This document shows positions 14,692-23,352 of a stretch of DNA of 36,034 nt, in pieces. The translations under genes were made by a program, and so were the position numbers. The stretch is taken from NCBI GenBank assembly GCA_028280265.1, contig JANQMD010000058.1, positions 1-36,034 on the forward strand, written 5' to 3'. Origin of the DNA: Flavobacteriaceae bacterium. GTDB lineage: Bacteria > Bacteroidota > Bacteroidia > Flavobacteriales > Flavobacteriaceae. How positions within the stretch are numbered: position 1 is the first letter of the stretch; each line of letters starts with the position of its first letter. The notes below the pieces were generated by a model. That model was not told where the DNA came from. It saw only the letters and a list, made by a program, of their open reading frames with translations, and made no database searches.

Positions 14692-16338
14692 ATGAAAAAA
14701 AATACTTTTTTAATTTTACTAGCCATCCTTGTGTTGGTAAACTTAACAGGTTTATTTTCCGATATTTTTTATCCTGATTCAGCGCTGTATGCTGCCATTT
14801 CCGAAGGCTTGGTTTCTTCTGGCGACTATTGGAATTTATATGTGAATGGTGTTGACTGGTTAGACAAGCCTCATTTTCCTTTTTGGGTTTGTGCTTTGTT
14901 TATCAAAGTTTTTGGGCCAAACGTTTTTGCCTATAAAATCCCTTCTATTTTATTCTTTTTTATAGGGCTTTTCTACACTTACAAGCTCGCCAAAAAAATA
15001 TACAATGTACAAGTAGCTTACATCGCAACGCTTATTTTAGGTTCATCACTTCATATTGTACTCTCCAATAACGATGTAAAAGCAGAGTCCATTCTACTTG
15101 GGTTGGTCATGGCTGCCATGTATTATTTGTACGAGCTAAAGCTTCATTTTTCGATTAAAAATATTGTCCTTGCCGCACTTTTCAGTGCTGCAGCTGTAAT
15201 GACAAAAGGAATTTTTGTGTTGATCATTTTTTATTCGGCACTCTTTCTAGACATGGTTGTGCATAAAAAGTACCGCGAAATTTTTCATCTGAGATGGATT
15301 CTAGCGCTTGTGCTTACCTTTTTATTTATTGCTCCAGAAATTTACGCGCTCTATGTGCAATTTGATTTGCATCCAGAAAAAGAGGTTTTTGGCAAAAACA
15401 ATGTTTCGGGGATCCAGTTCTTTTTATGGGATAGCCAATTTGGAAGATTCTTTAGCACGGGGCCTATTAAGAAAGTTTCTGGAGATCCATTTTTCTTTTT
15501 GACTACCATGCTTTGGGCTTTTGCTCCATGGGCTTTTGTGGGGCTCTATAGCCTTTTCTTGAGTATAAAAAAACTTATTAAAAAATCTTACTCCCAAGAG
15601 TATATTACCTTTTTTGGATTTTCTGTGATGTTTCTTGTGTTCTCTTTGTCCAATTTTCAATTGAATCACTACATCAATATTCTTTATCCATTTTTAGCCA
15701 TTCTTATTGCAAACGTCCTTGTAAATCATTCAGAGAAGCTGGCTCAAAAGGTTCTAAAAATTTCCGTCAATACCTACACAGTCGTTTTTGTCATTTTCAT
15801 TGCTGCCTTGGAATACTTGTTTAGAACAGGCCGTCCTTTTGTCGCTGTTGTTTCTCTCTTGCCCATTGTCATCTTATTTGTCTATGTGAACTTTAAAAAG
15901 CCTCCGTTTCAACAGAAGTTTTTGGTGCTCGGAATTGTAACTACACTGTTATCTTTTATTTTCTTCAATCTGGCTTTTTATCCTAAGTTGTTAGGTTATT
16001 TGTCAGGAACCAAAATGGCTGAATATACCAAAACTCACTACCCAGATCATGCAATCTATACCAACTTCGACAATTGGTTGTTGGATTTTTATACAGAAAG
16101 ACCTATTCTCTATATCAAAACAGTTGACGAACTCAAACAAGAAGTGCACTCAAAAAATATTGTCGTCACTTGTGATGAAGATTTTCTGACCGAATTAAAA
16201 GAAAGCAACATTCAATATAAGGTCATAGAGGTCTTTGATAATTATCGAATTACAAGGCTTAATCTAACGTTTGTAAATCATAAAACAAGAGCAGAAAAAT
16301 TGGCAAAGCACTATCTGGTCGAAATACAGAAGTTCTAA
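14692..16338 (+). CDS. GT39/ArnT-like membrane glycosyltransferase
   Basis: A 548-aa polytopic membrane protein of the GT-C class. After the first helix it has an acidic luminal loop (YPDSALYAAISEG near 28-40) and then DWLDKPHFPFW near 55-65, the hallmark of ArnT/PMT glycosyltransferases that take sugars from polyprenyl-phosphate carriers. About ten to twelve helices follow, then a soluble C-terminal part (about 440-548). It probably transfers a sugar to a lipid or protein on the outer side of the inner membrane; acceptor and sugar are unknown. Its stop overlaps the end of the convergent AlbA_2 gene by 4 bases, with no visible terminator between them. Confidence 0.85.
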   Translation: MKKNTFLILLAILVLVNLTGLFSDIFYPDSALYAAISEGLVSSGDYWNLYVNGVDWLDKPHFPFWVCALFIKVFGPNVFAYKIPSILFFFIGLFYTYKLAKKIYNVQVAYIATLILGSSLHIVLSNNDVKAESILLGLVMAAMYYLYELKLHFSIKNIVLAALFSAAAVMTKGIFVLIIFYSALFLDMVVHKKYREIFHLRWILALVLTFLFIAPEIYALYVQFDLHPEKEVFGKNNVSGIQFFLWDSQFGRFFSTGPIKKVSGDPFFFLTTMLWAFAPWAFVGLYSLFLSIKKLIKKSYSQEYITFFGFSVMFLVFSLSNFQLNHYINILYPFLAILIANVLVNHSEKLAQKVLKISVNTYTVVFVIFIAALEYLFRTGRPFVAVVSLLPIVILFVYVNFKKPPFQQKFLVLGIVTTLLSFIFFNLAFYPKLLGYLSGTKMAEYTKTHYPDHAIYTNFDNWLLDFYTERPILYIKTVDELKQEVHSKNIVVTCDEDFLTELKESNIQYKVIEVFDNYRITRLNLTFVNHKTRAEKLAKHYLVEIQKF

Positions 16339-17474
16339 GAATACTTTACTTTTCGTAGCACTCTCATCGCTTCTTTGTACTTTACATAGGTGGTTTTATC
16401 TTCAATATTTTTAATGTAGTCTTTGGCCTTTCTTAGTTGATCTCCTGCGTCGGAATACCCTTGTAGAGAACACAAAAGGTAATTTGTTGGCAATCGTAAT
16501 ACATCTTCATGTTCTAGGACAGATAATGAAACTCCTTTTTCAATTTTTGAAATAATGTGATTGTTGTTCTGATAGATATGTTGAATTACCGTCTCATCAA
16601 ATTGTGGCGCTTTGAACAAAAACTCAGTGACAATATTGTGTTTTCCATTGTCTTTAAAATTGATGATGGTCTTTTCTAAAGGGTACCTTTTCTCTTTTTT
16701 ATCAATGCCCAGTAAAATGTATTCTGTGATAATAAAAGCATTCTTATTGTAGTCTATCTGAACGTCATCCAATGCAGAGAAGAAGAGTCGAACTTGCTCG
16801 TTGATCAACTCAATATCAACACGGCTGAAGAATTCTTCACCATTGATCATCTTTTTTTCCCCTGCCCAGCACAAAACAAACTGTTCGTTAAACACTTTGT
16901 ACTGTGGATTGTATTCTGGCTTGTGATTGTTGAAAAAATCAAATACGCCGTCCAGGGTTAGCTCAATATTGTTCCTTGCATTCTTTTCAACGGATTCAAC
17001 AATAGGCTTGTTCGTATTGCGAAGTTCAAAGTTTTTAGATGCTGGGATGGAGTTACTTCCCCTGCGGTAAAAAATCGTTCCCCTTCTGTATTTCCATGCG
17101 TGTTTTAAAAGCGATGTAAGCTCATTGTTGGGATGTATGGTAACCAATCCCACAACTTTGTGTCTTGGCAACCTTGGAAATGCTACGTTCTCGTATTCAA
17201 TCTTTGGAGGATTGTTTAAATATGCGTTCACCAAATTTTGAATCTTGCTATCATCATAAAAATCTACCCCAACAATTTTATTCTCCTCGTCCTCTATCCC
17301 AACAACGATATACGAGTTGCTTTCTGGGTTGGAATTGGAAAGTGCACACACGTGCTTTAAAAATTTTGCTTTACCTTCTTTGGAACCTAGAGATAACTTT
17401 AACTTTTTGTCATAAAAACTATTCTCGCCTGAATGGCTTAGTAAGTTTTTAATCAAAAGTCGTTTGTTAATCAC
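16335..17474 (-). CDS. AlbA_2 (Schlafen-type) domain protein
   Basis: A 379-aa soluble protein. Residues about 1-150 resemble the AlbA_2/Schlafen AAA_4 putative DNA- or RNA-binding domain: GKAKFLKHVCALSNSNPES, then YIVVGIEDEENKIVGVDFYDD, and later FYRRGSNSIPAS. The rest (about 160-379) has no family I recognise. Proteins with this domain can be transcription regulators or act in nucleic-acid-related defence; the sequence does not decide. It is the last gene of a minus-strand run, 17 bases after the HD gene. The 3' end overlaps the convergent GT39 gene. Confidence 0.75.
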   Translation of the reverse strand: MINKRLLIKNLLSHSGENSFYDKKLKLSLGSKEGKAKFLKHVCALSNSNPESNSYIVVGIEDEENKIVGVDFYDDSKIQNLVNAYLNNPPKIEYENVAFPRLPRHKVVGLVTIHPNNELTSLLKHAWKYRRGTIFYRRGSNSIPASKNFELRNTNKPIVESVEKNARNNIELTLDGVFDFFNNHKPEYNPQYKVFNEQFVLCWAGEKKMINGEEFFSRVDIELINEQVRLFFSALDDVQIDYNKNAFIITEYILLGIDKKEKRYPLEKTIINFKDNGKHNIVTEFLFKAPQFDETVIQHIYQNNNHIISKIEKGVSLSVLEHEDVLRLPTNYLLCSLQGYSDAGDQLRKAKDYIKNIEDKTTYVKYKEAMRVLRKVKYS

Positions 17475-17491
17475 TTGTATTCAATTACGAA

Positions 17492-18127
17492 TTATAAATT
17501 GAGCAACTCGATTTCTCTACTTAGATTTTCTCTGGCTGTTACTTCAAATAAAGATTGGTATTTCTCTGTAAAATATAGAGTTTCCCTTTCCAAAAAGCTA
17601 TGTAATACTTTTTTTCTACCTGGTTTGTAAAGAATATCTGGGTAGATTTTGTATTCCCTTCTAATCTGTTGTATGTACTTTTCATATACAACCCAAGGCT
17701 TTCCCAATATAGATAAGTCGAAGTCTAGTAAATATGAATTGTCTAAGTTTGTCCTATCCAGAACTTGATGCTTCTTTGTAGAAAGAATAAAGTTGTAAAC
17801 CTTTTGTCTCTTATCCGTATCAAAAGATAGTTTTGTAAGTACTTCTAGTGCAAATTTTGCACTTTCTTCTTCATTATTTTTCTTTGTTGATTTATAAATG
17901 ATATCATGAAACCAAATAGAGAAATCAATAAGATCTTTATCATTCAAATCCTTTTCAAATTCATTTGACTGATTTATCATCGACCAAATGTGATTCAAAT
18001 TATGATAGTGTCTGTTTTTAGCTGAATGCTGTTTTAAAACTTTCTCCCAGACAAATTGCAGATACTGTTCATCAGAAGAATATTTTCTTCCCAATTGCAT
18101 CCAGCTTGTGTGAGCGTTTTCAATCAT
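17492..18127 (-). CDS. HD-superfamily metal-dependent phosphohydrolase
   Basis: A 211-aa soluble protein of the predicted HD phosphohydrolase family that databases sometimes mislabel as an NMDA-receptor subunit. The motif set is present: NRHYHNLNHI at 38-47, the metal-binding HD in IWFHDIIY (His74, Asp75), EEESA near 86-90, and LLDFDLSILG near 133-142. The late segment RREYKIYPDILYKPGRKKV is also typical. It likely hydrolyses a phosphate ester, perhaps a nucleotide, but the substrate is unknown. It sits 38 bases after the aldo/keto reductase gene and may share its transcript. Confidence 0.82.
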   Translation of the reverse strand: MIENAHTSWMQLGRKYSSDEQYLQFVWEKVLKQHSAKNRHYHNLNHIWSMINQSNEFEKDLNDKDLIDFSIWFHDIIYKSTKKNNEEESAKFALEVLTKLSFDTDKRQKVYNFILSTKKHQVLDRTNLDNSYLLDFDLSILGKPWVVYEKYIQQIRREYKIYPDILYKPGRKKVLHSFLERETLYFTEKYQSLFEVTARENLSREIELLNL

Positions 18128-18165
18128 TGTTTATTGAACATTGAGAATTCATTACTGATAATTGA

Positions 18166-19032
18166 TTATGGTACTTTGTGGCCCTGGCTAGCAACTAACA
18201 GTGCGAACCAATCTTCCAATTCTAGTTGAATCTCTGTCGATTTTACCGCATTTTCAATTCTCTTTTTGTTGGTAGTTCCAATGACTGGATGTATTCCCGA
18301 AGGATGCCTTAAAATCCATGCCAATAGCAACTGATCATCACTTGCGTTGTATTTCTCAGAAAGCTCTTTTAGTGTGTCTTTAATTCTCTGACTTGCTTCA
18401 TTCTGCTCTCGAAACACGCTCCCTAATGGGCTCCAACACATTGGTGTAATTCCATTTACAGTCATGTGGTCTAAGGATCCATTGTGCATTGCTGAATGTT
18501 GCGTGAGTGAGAACTCTATTTGGTTTGCCGCTATTTTCGTTTGACTGTTGATCAAGTCTGTTTGGGAAGGCGTAAAGTTAGATACTCCAAAATCTAAAAT
18601 TTTTCCATCGTCTTTTAGTTGATGAACAGCAGCCGAAATCTCATCGGGTTGCATTAATGGGCTGGGCCTATGTAAGAGTAGTAAATCTAGGTAGTCTGTT
18701 TGTAAATCTGATAGTGATTTTTCAACACTCCAGACAATATACTCTTTTGAGTAATCATAATGTTTGATTCGATTTTCTCTAGAATTTCCTACATACTGAA
18801 TTCCACATTTAGAGATCAATTGAATACTTTCTCGTTCTACACCACTTTGAGCAAATGCTTTTCCAAATCTAGCTTCTGTAGTATAATCTCCGTAAATATC
18901 GGCATGATCAAATGTGGTGATTCCTGCTTCTAATGTCAAGTGAAGCTGAGCAATCATTTCCTCTGTTGAAAATTCTTTGCCCCAATGCCCCCACGACATG
19001 CAGCCTGCTATAATCCTTGAATATGTACTCAT
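18166..19032 (-). CDS. Aldo/keto reductase (YdhF-like)
   Basis: A 288-aa NAD(P)H-dependent oxidoreductase with the aldo/keto reductase catalytic tetrad: Asp42 and Tyr47 (TFDHADIYG), Lys75 (ISKCG) and His121 (LLLLHRPSP). The cofactor end shows WSPLGS near 200-205 and HPVIGTTNKKRIENA near 252-266. Overall it resembles the YdhF group. It should reduce aldehydes or ketones in the cytoplasm; the substrate is unknown. The SDR gene ends one base before its start, so the two reductases form an operon and may act in the same process. Confidence 0.88.
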   Translation of the reverse strand: MSTYSRIIAGCMSWGHWGKEFSTEEMIAQLHLTLEAGITTFDHADIYGDYTTEARFGKAFAQSGVERESIQLISKCGIQYVGNSRENRIKHYDYSKEYIVWSVEKSLSDLQTDYLDLLLLHRPSPLMQPDEISAAVHQLKDDGKILDFGVSNFTPSQTDLINSQTKIAANQIEFSLTQHSAMHNGSLDHMTVNGITPMCWSPLGSVFREQNEASQRIKDTLKELSEKYNASDDQLLLAWILRHPSGIHPVIGTTNKKRIENAVKSTEIQLELEDWFALLVASQGHKVP

Positions 19033-19033
19033 C

Positions 19034-19792
19034 CTAGATTGTTTCTTTATTAATAATTGTAGCGGTTGCTTGTGCTGTTGGGAAAACCACTAGGTCTTCT
19101 ATATTTACATGGTAAGGTCTAGAAATTACAAAGTGAATAATGTCTGCAATATCTTCTGCTTGCAATGCCTTGTACCCTTGGTATACTTTTTTAGCTCTTT
19201 CTTTGTCTCCTTTGAATCGAACATCGGAAAACTCTGTTTCTACCAATCCCGGATGAATCCCGCTAACACGAATGTTGTATTGATTTAAATCGATTCGCAT
19301 TCCTTTATTAAGCGCATTCACAGCATATTTTGAGGCGCAATACACGTTTCCTCCAGGATACACTTCTTTCCCTGCTGTGGAGCCGATATTTACAATAAAG
19401 CCACTGTTCTCTTCAATCATTTTTGGAAGAACAGCTTTCGAAACGTAGAGAAGCCCTTTTACATTGATATCCATCATAGCATCCCAATCGTCTAGACTAC
19501 CATTTTGAATTGAATCTAAGCCGTGGGCGTTTCCAGCATTGTTGATTAAAATATCTATTTTTTGGAAGGATGCTGGAAGTGATTGGATTGCGTGAAAGAC
19601 CTTTTCTTTATCTCGCACATCAAATTGTAATGTGATCACATCTGTCAATTTTCCTAAAGATTCTTCTAGTTCTTTTAATCGGTCTTCCCTTCTTCCACAA
19701 AGGATGAGTCGGTATTCTTTTTTTGCCAATAACTCTGCTGTTGCTTTTCCAATTCCTGAGGTAGCTCCCGTGATGAGTGCAGTTGAATTCAT
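19034..19792 (-). CDS. SDR family NAD(P)-dependent oxidoreductase
   Basis: A 252-aa classical short-chain dehydrogenase. The cofactor motif TGATSGIG is at 8-15, CGRR follows at 32-35 and suggests NADPH preference, NNAG is at 84-87, and the active-site set is Ser138, Tyr151 and Lys155 (YCASK). It is closest in pattern to YdfG-like 3-hydroxy-acid or serine dehydrogenases (FDVRDKE, IRVSGIHPGLVETEF), but substrate assignment is inference. It is the first gene of a minus-strand run with the aldo/keto reductase directly downstream. Confidence 0.88.
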   Translation of the reverse strand: MNSTALITGATSGIGKATAELLAKKEYRLILCGRREDRLKELEESLGKLTDVITLQFDVRDKEKVFHAIQSLPASFQKIDILINNAGNAHGLDSIQNGSLDDWDAMMDINVKGLLYVSKAVLPKMIEENSGFIVNIGSTAGKEVYPGGNVYCASKYAVNALNKGMRIDLNQYNIRVSGIHPGLVETEFSDVRFKGDKERAKKVYQGYKALQAEDIADIIHFVISRPYHVNIEDLVVFPTAQATATIINKETI

Positions 19793-19832
19793 CTCTATCT
19801 ATTTTGATTTAAAGATAGCCGATATTTTATCA

Positions 19833-20051
19833 TCAAAAGATTAAATAAATGAAAAATATAAAGCCTTTTACATTCATTTTTGTCTTGACATCGTGATAAA
19901 AAAGTTGATCAAAATCTCTTGGGGTTCTAAATAAGGTTCCTTTTATAAAGTGGAACTCTGTTAAAAACAAGAATGTATCTTTCTCTCAAATAATTTGCTC
20001 TAAGGAATCTATGGTGCCTCCCAAGTTTAGGTTTTCATAGAATCGCTCTTT
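19833..20051 (-). pseudogene. Possible decayed coding remnant in the SDR-BNR gap
   Basis: The 356-base gap between the SDR gene and the Asp-box gene holds no intact gene. One minus-strand frame stays open for 73 codons with only a single internal TGA (19986-19988). It reads like protein: ERFYENLNLGGTIDSLEQII before the stop and TEFHFIKGTLFRTPRDFDQ after it. It has no start codon and no recognised family. In AT-rich non-coding DNA several stops would be expected over this length, so it may be the tail of a degraded gene. Confidence 0.25.
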
Positions 20052-20148
20052 TTAAGTCATCACAACAACTCCAAAAAATAGAAAACAATCAAAAGTTAAC
20101 CTGTGAAGTGCGCCATATATGAGTTAAAAAAATCGACTACCTCACTAT

Positions 20149-22983
20149 TTACTTGATTTCAAATGTGCCTTTCACTTCTCCTAGTTTTACTGTATATTTT
20201 CCTTTTGGTAGATAGTAAACTCCATTTCCTGCAGCTTTAATAGATGCATCTTTAAATTTACCCATGTATGCTTTTCTTCCTTTCTTAGAGAAAGAAAGAT
20301 CAAAAGAAGCTTCATTATATCCCTGATCTGCATTTACCATCACGGAATTGACTTTAATATCTTTCAAATAAACATCAATAGTTACCTTTTTATTCTTTTT
20401 TGAGTAGAAAGGAATCATCATTTTTGGAGTGAAAGCTTTGGACCAACTACTTCTGGCATTTCCCCAATTTCCTCTTTTGCGCGTATTGTTCATGGCAAAA
20501 ATATGTGCATCCTTGGCAACCATTTCCTTAGTCATTTTCTGTAAAGGAGCAATATTAGCTTTGTACATACTTCTTCCATGCGTTCCCAAAATCAAATGTT
20601 TCGCCTTGGGTTGAACCACCAAATCGTGCACAGCTACGTTGGGTAATCCTTTGTGAAATGGCGACCAACTACTTCCTTGATCAAAAGAAACATAGGCTCC
20701 ATTATCAGTTCCCACATATAAAACATCGGCATTAGAAGGGTCTTCTCTAATCACGTTTACTGGAGAAGTAGGTATGTTGCTGGAAATATTAGACCATGTT
20801 TTTCCATAATCATCAGACATATACACATACGGGGTAAAATCGTCCCAACGATACCCGTTCAAAGTTACATACACACGTTCTTTTTTATGTTTAGAAGCAA
20901 TGACTCTGCTCACCCAAAGGTCCTTTGGAAAAGAGTTAGAAATACGCTCCCATGAGCCTCCTCCATTTTTAGAGACATGTACATATCCATCATCAGAGCC
21001 TACATATAACAATCCGAATTGGAATGGAGATTCAGAGATAGTCGTCAATGTTCCATAAGCAACATTTCCTTTTTTCCCTCCAGTGGTTAAATCACCCGAA
21101 ATAGTTTCCCATGTATCTCCTTGGTTCAAACTTCTATGTAGTTTGTTTCCTCCTAGGTACAGAATATCTTGATTGTGTCTTGATAAATGGATTGGTGTTT
21201 GCCAGTTGAATCGATATGGATTTTCTCCTAGAGTATGCCTTGGTTGGATGTATTTGTTTTTGCCAGACTCTCGGTCAATTCTGAAATAATTTCCAAACTG
21301 ATATCCTGTAAACACAATGTTTGGATTGCGATCATCTACCTGAACTTGCATTCCGTCTCCTCCCATAATGGATTTGTATGGGTTTTGTCCTGAGCTATGC
21401 CATCTTTTGTTCATTCGGGCATTGTTTGGTGCCACCCAAACACCATTGTCTTGCAAGCCCCCATAAACATTATACACTTTTTGATTATCAGCATAAATAG
21501 CATAAAACTGACCCACAGAAGGCATGTTTAACTTGGTCCAGTTTTCACCATCGTCGTAAGAAACGTTCAAGCCTCCGTCATTTCCATTAATTAGATGACC
21601 TTGACGCTTTGGGTTTACCCACAATGCTTGATGATCTGAATGCACATTCTCTCTACTGATAGAAGTAAACGTTTTTCCACCATCTTTCGATTTTAAAATA
21701 GGAACTCCTAGTACATAAATTCCATTTTTGTCTTGTGGATCTACTCGAATTTCACCAAAGTAGTACCCATAAGAATAGTACAATCCAGCAATATGACCTT
21801 TGTGTGTTTTCTTCCAAGACTTTCCACCATTGGTTGTTAGGAAAACCTCCGCTCCTTCAACTGGAGTGTCAAACAATAAGGCATTTGCGTTTTCTAAGTA
21901 TTTCGCTAAGTCAATAGGTTTTACCGAACCTGCTCTCACCATTTGCTTTACATTTTCAGCTCTGTATTTTTCCTGAAATCCGTTTCTTTTTAGGTAGGTA
22001 TTTAATTTTTTGTCAGTCAAAGCCAAGAAAGCTTCTGTAGACATGGTTTTAAAATCATCTTTCGTCAAAGCGTCCGAGGTTTTTTTAGCTCCTGCTTTTT
22101 TCTTTTTTCTAAACTGACTGTCATGTAGCACATATACTGTATTTTCATCATAAACAGCCAAACCGATTCTTCCTACTCCATCTCCATTTCTAAAACCATT
22201 CTTATTGGAGATGTTTTTCCAGGTATTTCCTCCGTCTGTGCTTTTGTAGATTGCTGAATTTTTTCCGTCGCCATCAAAGTTCCAAGCTTTACGCTCACGT
22301 TCCCATGATGCTGCATACAACGTATTAAAGTTATTAGGCACGGGAACCACATCAATGATTCCTGTATCATTGTTTATAAAAAGTGTTTTGTTCCATGTCT
22401 TTCCTCCATCGGTTGTTTTAAAAATTCCTCTTTCAGCGTTTGGAGAGTACAAGTGCCCAATGACACCAATCACTACTTCATTTGTGTTCTTTGGGTTGAT
22501 GACAATTCTACTCACGTGATGAGAATCTGACAAGCCCATGTGTTGCCATGTTTTCCCTTTATCAGTAGATTTTAAGATTCCAATTCCAGCATAAGAAGAT
22601 CGAGAAGAGTTCTTCTCTCCTGTTCCTACCCAGATCGTTCCACTTGCCCAATCTACTGCTATATCACCAACATTTTGTGTGGGACTGTTGTCCATTACAG
22701 GTGTAAACGTGGTTCCGTTGTTATTTGTGTACCACAGACCTCCAGAGGCATATCCCACATAAAATTCAGTTGGATCATTTGGATTTACATCTACGTCTGC
22801 GACACGCCCACTCATGATATTGGGACCGATGTTGGTAAACGGTAGGTTTTTTACAATTGATTTTTGGGTAAGGCTTTCTTTGTCTTGTAATGCTTTCTTA
22901 ACGGTCGCTGATTTAGTTGCTGGTTGCTGTGCCATTGCTGTAACAACAAAAAAGCACATGCAAAATTGAAGTAACGATTTCAT
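20149..22983 (-). CDS. Secreted Asp-box (BNR) repeat protein, VPS10/sortilin-like
   Basis: A 944-aa protein with a Sec signal peptide (MKSLLQFCMCFFVVTAMAQ). The mature part is a series of beta-propeller blades marked by about ten Asp-box motifs of the S/T-x-D-x-G-x-T/S-W type, for example STDKGKTWQH, TTDGGKTWNK, STDGGNTWKN, SKDGGKTFTS, SYDDGENWTK, SKNGGGSWER and SDDYGKTWSN. This is the WD40/YVTN/BNR-like family often annotated as glycosyl hydrolase or VPS10-domain protein. The propeller folds outside the cytoplasm, but I see no proof of catalytic activity. A lysine-rich insert lies near residues 285-340. It lacks the conserved secretion tag of type IX cargo at its end, as far as I can tell. 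Confidence 0.85.
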   Translation of the reverse strand: MKSLLQFCMCFFVVTAMAQQPATKSATVKKALQDKESLTQKSIVKNLPFTNIGPNIMSGRVADVDVNPNDPTEFYVGYASGGLWYTNNNGTTFTPVMDNSPTQNVGDIAVDWASGTIWVGTGEKNSSRSSYAGIGILKSTDKGKTWQHMGLSDSHHVSRIVINPKNTNEVVIGVIGHLYSPNAERGIFKTTDGGKTWNKTLFINNDTGIIDVVPVPNNFNTLYAASWERERKAWNFDGDGKNSAIYKSTDGGNTWKNISNKNGFRNGDGVGRIGLAVYDENTVYVLHDSQFRKKKKAGAKKTSDALTKDDFKTMSTEAFLALTDKKLNTYLKRNGFQEKYRAENVKQMVRAGSVKPIDLAKYLENANALLFDTPVEGAEVFLTTNGGKSWKKTHKGHIAGLYYSYGYYFGEIRVDPQDKNGIYVLGVPILKSKDGGKTFTSISRENVHSDHQALWVNPKRQGHLINGNDGGLNVSYDDGENWTKLNMPSVGQFYAIYADNQKVYNVYGGLQDNGVWVAPNNARMNKRWHSSGQNPYKSIMGGDGMQVQVDDRNPNIVFTGYQFGNYFRIDRESGKNKYIQPRHTLGENPYRFNWQTPIHLSRHNQDILYLGGNKLHRSLNQGDTWETISGDLTTGGKKGNVAYGTLTTISESPFQFGLLYVGSDDGYVHVSKNGGGSWERISNSFPKDLWVSRVIASKHKKERVYVTLNGYRWDDFTPYVYMSDDYGKTWSNISSNIPTSPVNVIREDPSNADVLYVGTDNGAYVSFDQGSSWSPFHKGLPNVAVHDLVVQPKAKHLILGTHGRSMYKANIAPLQKMTKEMVAKDAHIFAMNNTRKRGNWGNARSSWSKAFTPKMMIPFYSKKNKKVTIDVYLKDIKVNSVMVNADQGYNEASFDLSFSKKGRKAYMGKFKDASIKAAGNGVYYLPKGKYTVKLGEVKGTFEIK

Positions 22984-23067
22984 TTGATTTAGAAGTTTGA
23001 TTTTGAACGCATGAATTTAGTACTTTTTCTTCTCTTTTAAGTGATTGGAAAAAACTTTAGCATTTTA

Positions 23068-23082
23068 GTTGTTAAAAACAAC
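23068..23082. repeat. GTTGTT/AACAAC inverted repeat upstream of the Asp-box gene
   Basis: GTTGTT, AAA, AACAAC is a perfect 6-bp inverted repeat about 85 bases upstream of the Asp-box gene start. It could be an operator for that gene; nothing else supports a specific role. Confidence 0.25.
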
Positions 23083-23109
23083 GAAAATATATTTACAAAT
23101 TCAAAATAT

Positions 23110-23185
23110 TCTTTTCACTTTGAAACTTTCTAACTTTAGTCTTTGTCTCTTTGATTATTAAATTATTGGATTAACAGATTGTTAG
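23110..23185. repeat. Decayed heptad-like repeats in the BNR-LytTR gap
   Basis: Within the 369-base gap upstream of the Asp-box gene, related words with about 7-base spacing recur: CACTTTG, AACTTTC, AACTTTA, GTCTTTG, CTCTTTG, then GATTATT, AAATTATT and GGATTAA. This looks like old, mutated short tandem repeats. No reading frame of note is present. Confidence 0.35.
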
Positions 23186-23192
23186 ATAAAAG

Positions 23193-23250
23193 CAAGCTTA
23201 GATTCTCACGTCGCTTTCCATTCAGAAAACTCCTCAGAATGACACTAATC
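23193..23250. repeat. REP-like intergenic element (half copy)
   Basis: Read on the minus strand this begins TGTCATTCTGAGGAG and ends GAGAATCTAAGC, the layout of the TGTCATTC...GAATCT palindromic elements that are scattered in many Bacteroidota genomes. Two other elements of similar design occur at 30967-31033 and 31881-31951. Confidence 0.4.
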
Positions 23251-23298
23251 TATCAAGGGGTAATTAGCAATCTTTGAAGCTTGTAACTTTCAATTTCA

Positions 23299-23332
23299 GA
23301 CTTTTGACTTTTGGCTTTTGACTTTTGACTTT
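23299..23332. repeat. Heptanucleotide tandem repeat (GACTTTT, about 5 units)
   Basis: GACTTTT is repeated nearly five times with a 7-base period; the third unit has one substitution (GGCTTTT). It lies about 20 bases beyond the 3' end of the LytTR regulator gene. Its period matches the longer array at the end of the window. Confidence 0.7.
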
Positions 23333-23352
23333 GCAACTAATTAAGAGTAATA

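Noticed and set aside
19849..19896. Plus-strand mini ORF starting MKNIKPFTF
   Set aside because: It stops after 15 codons and lies antisense to the more protein-like remnant; no further support.
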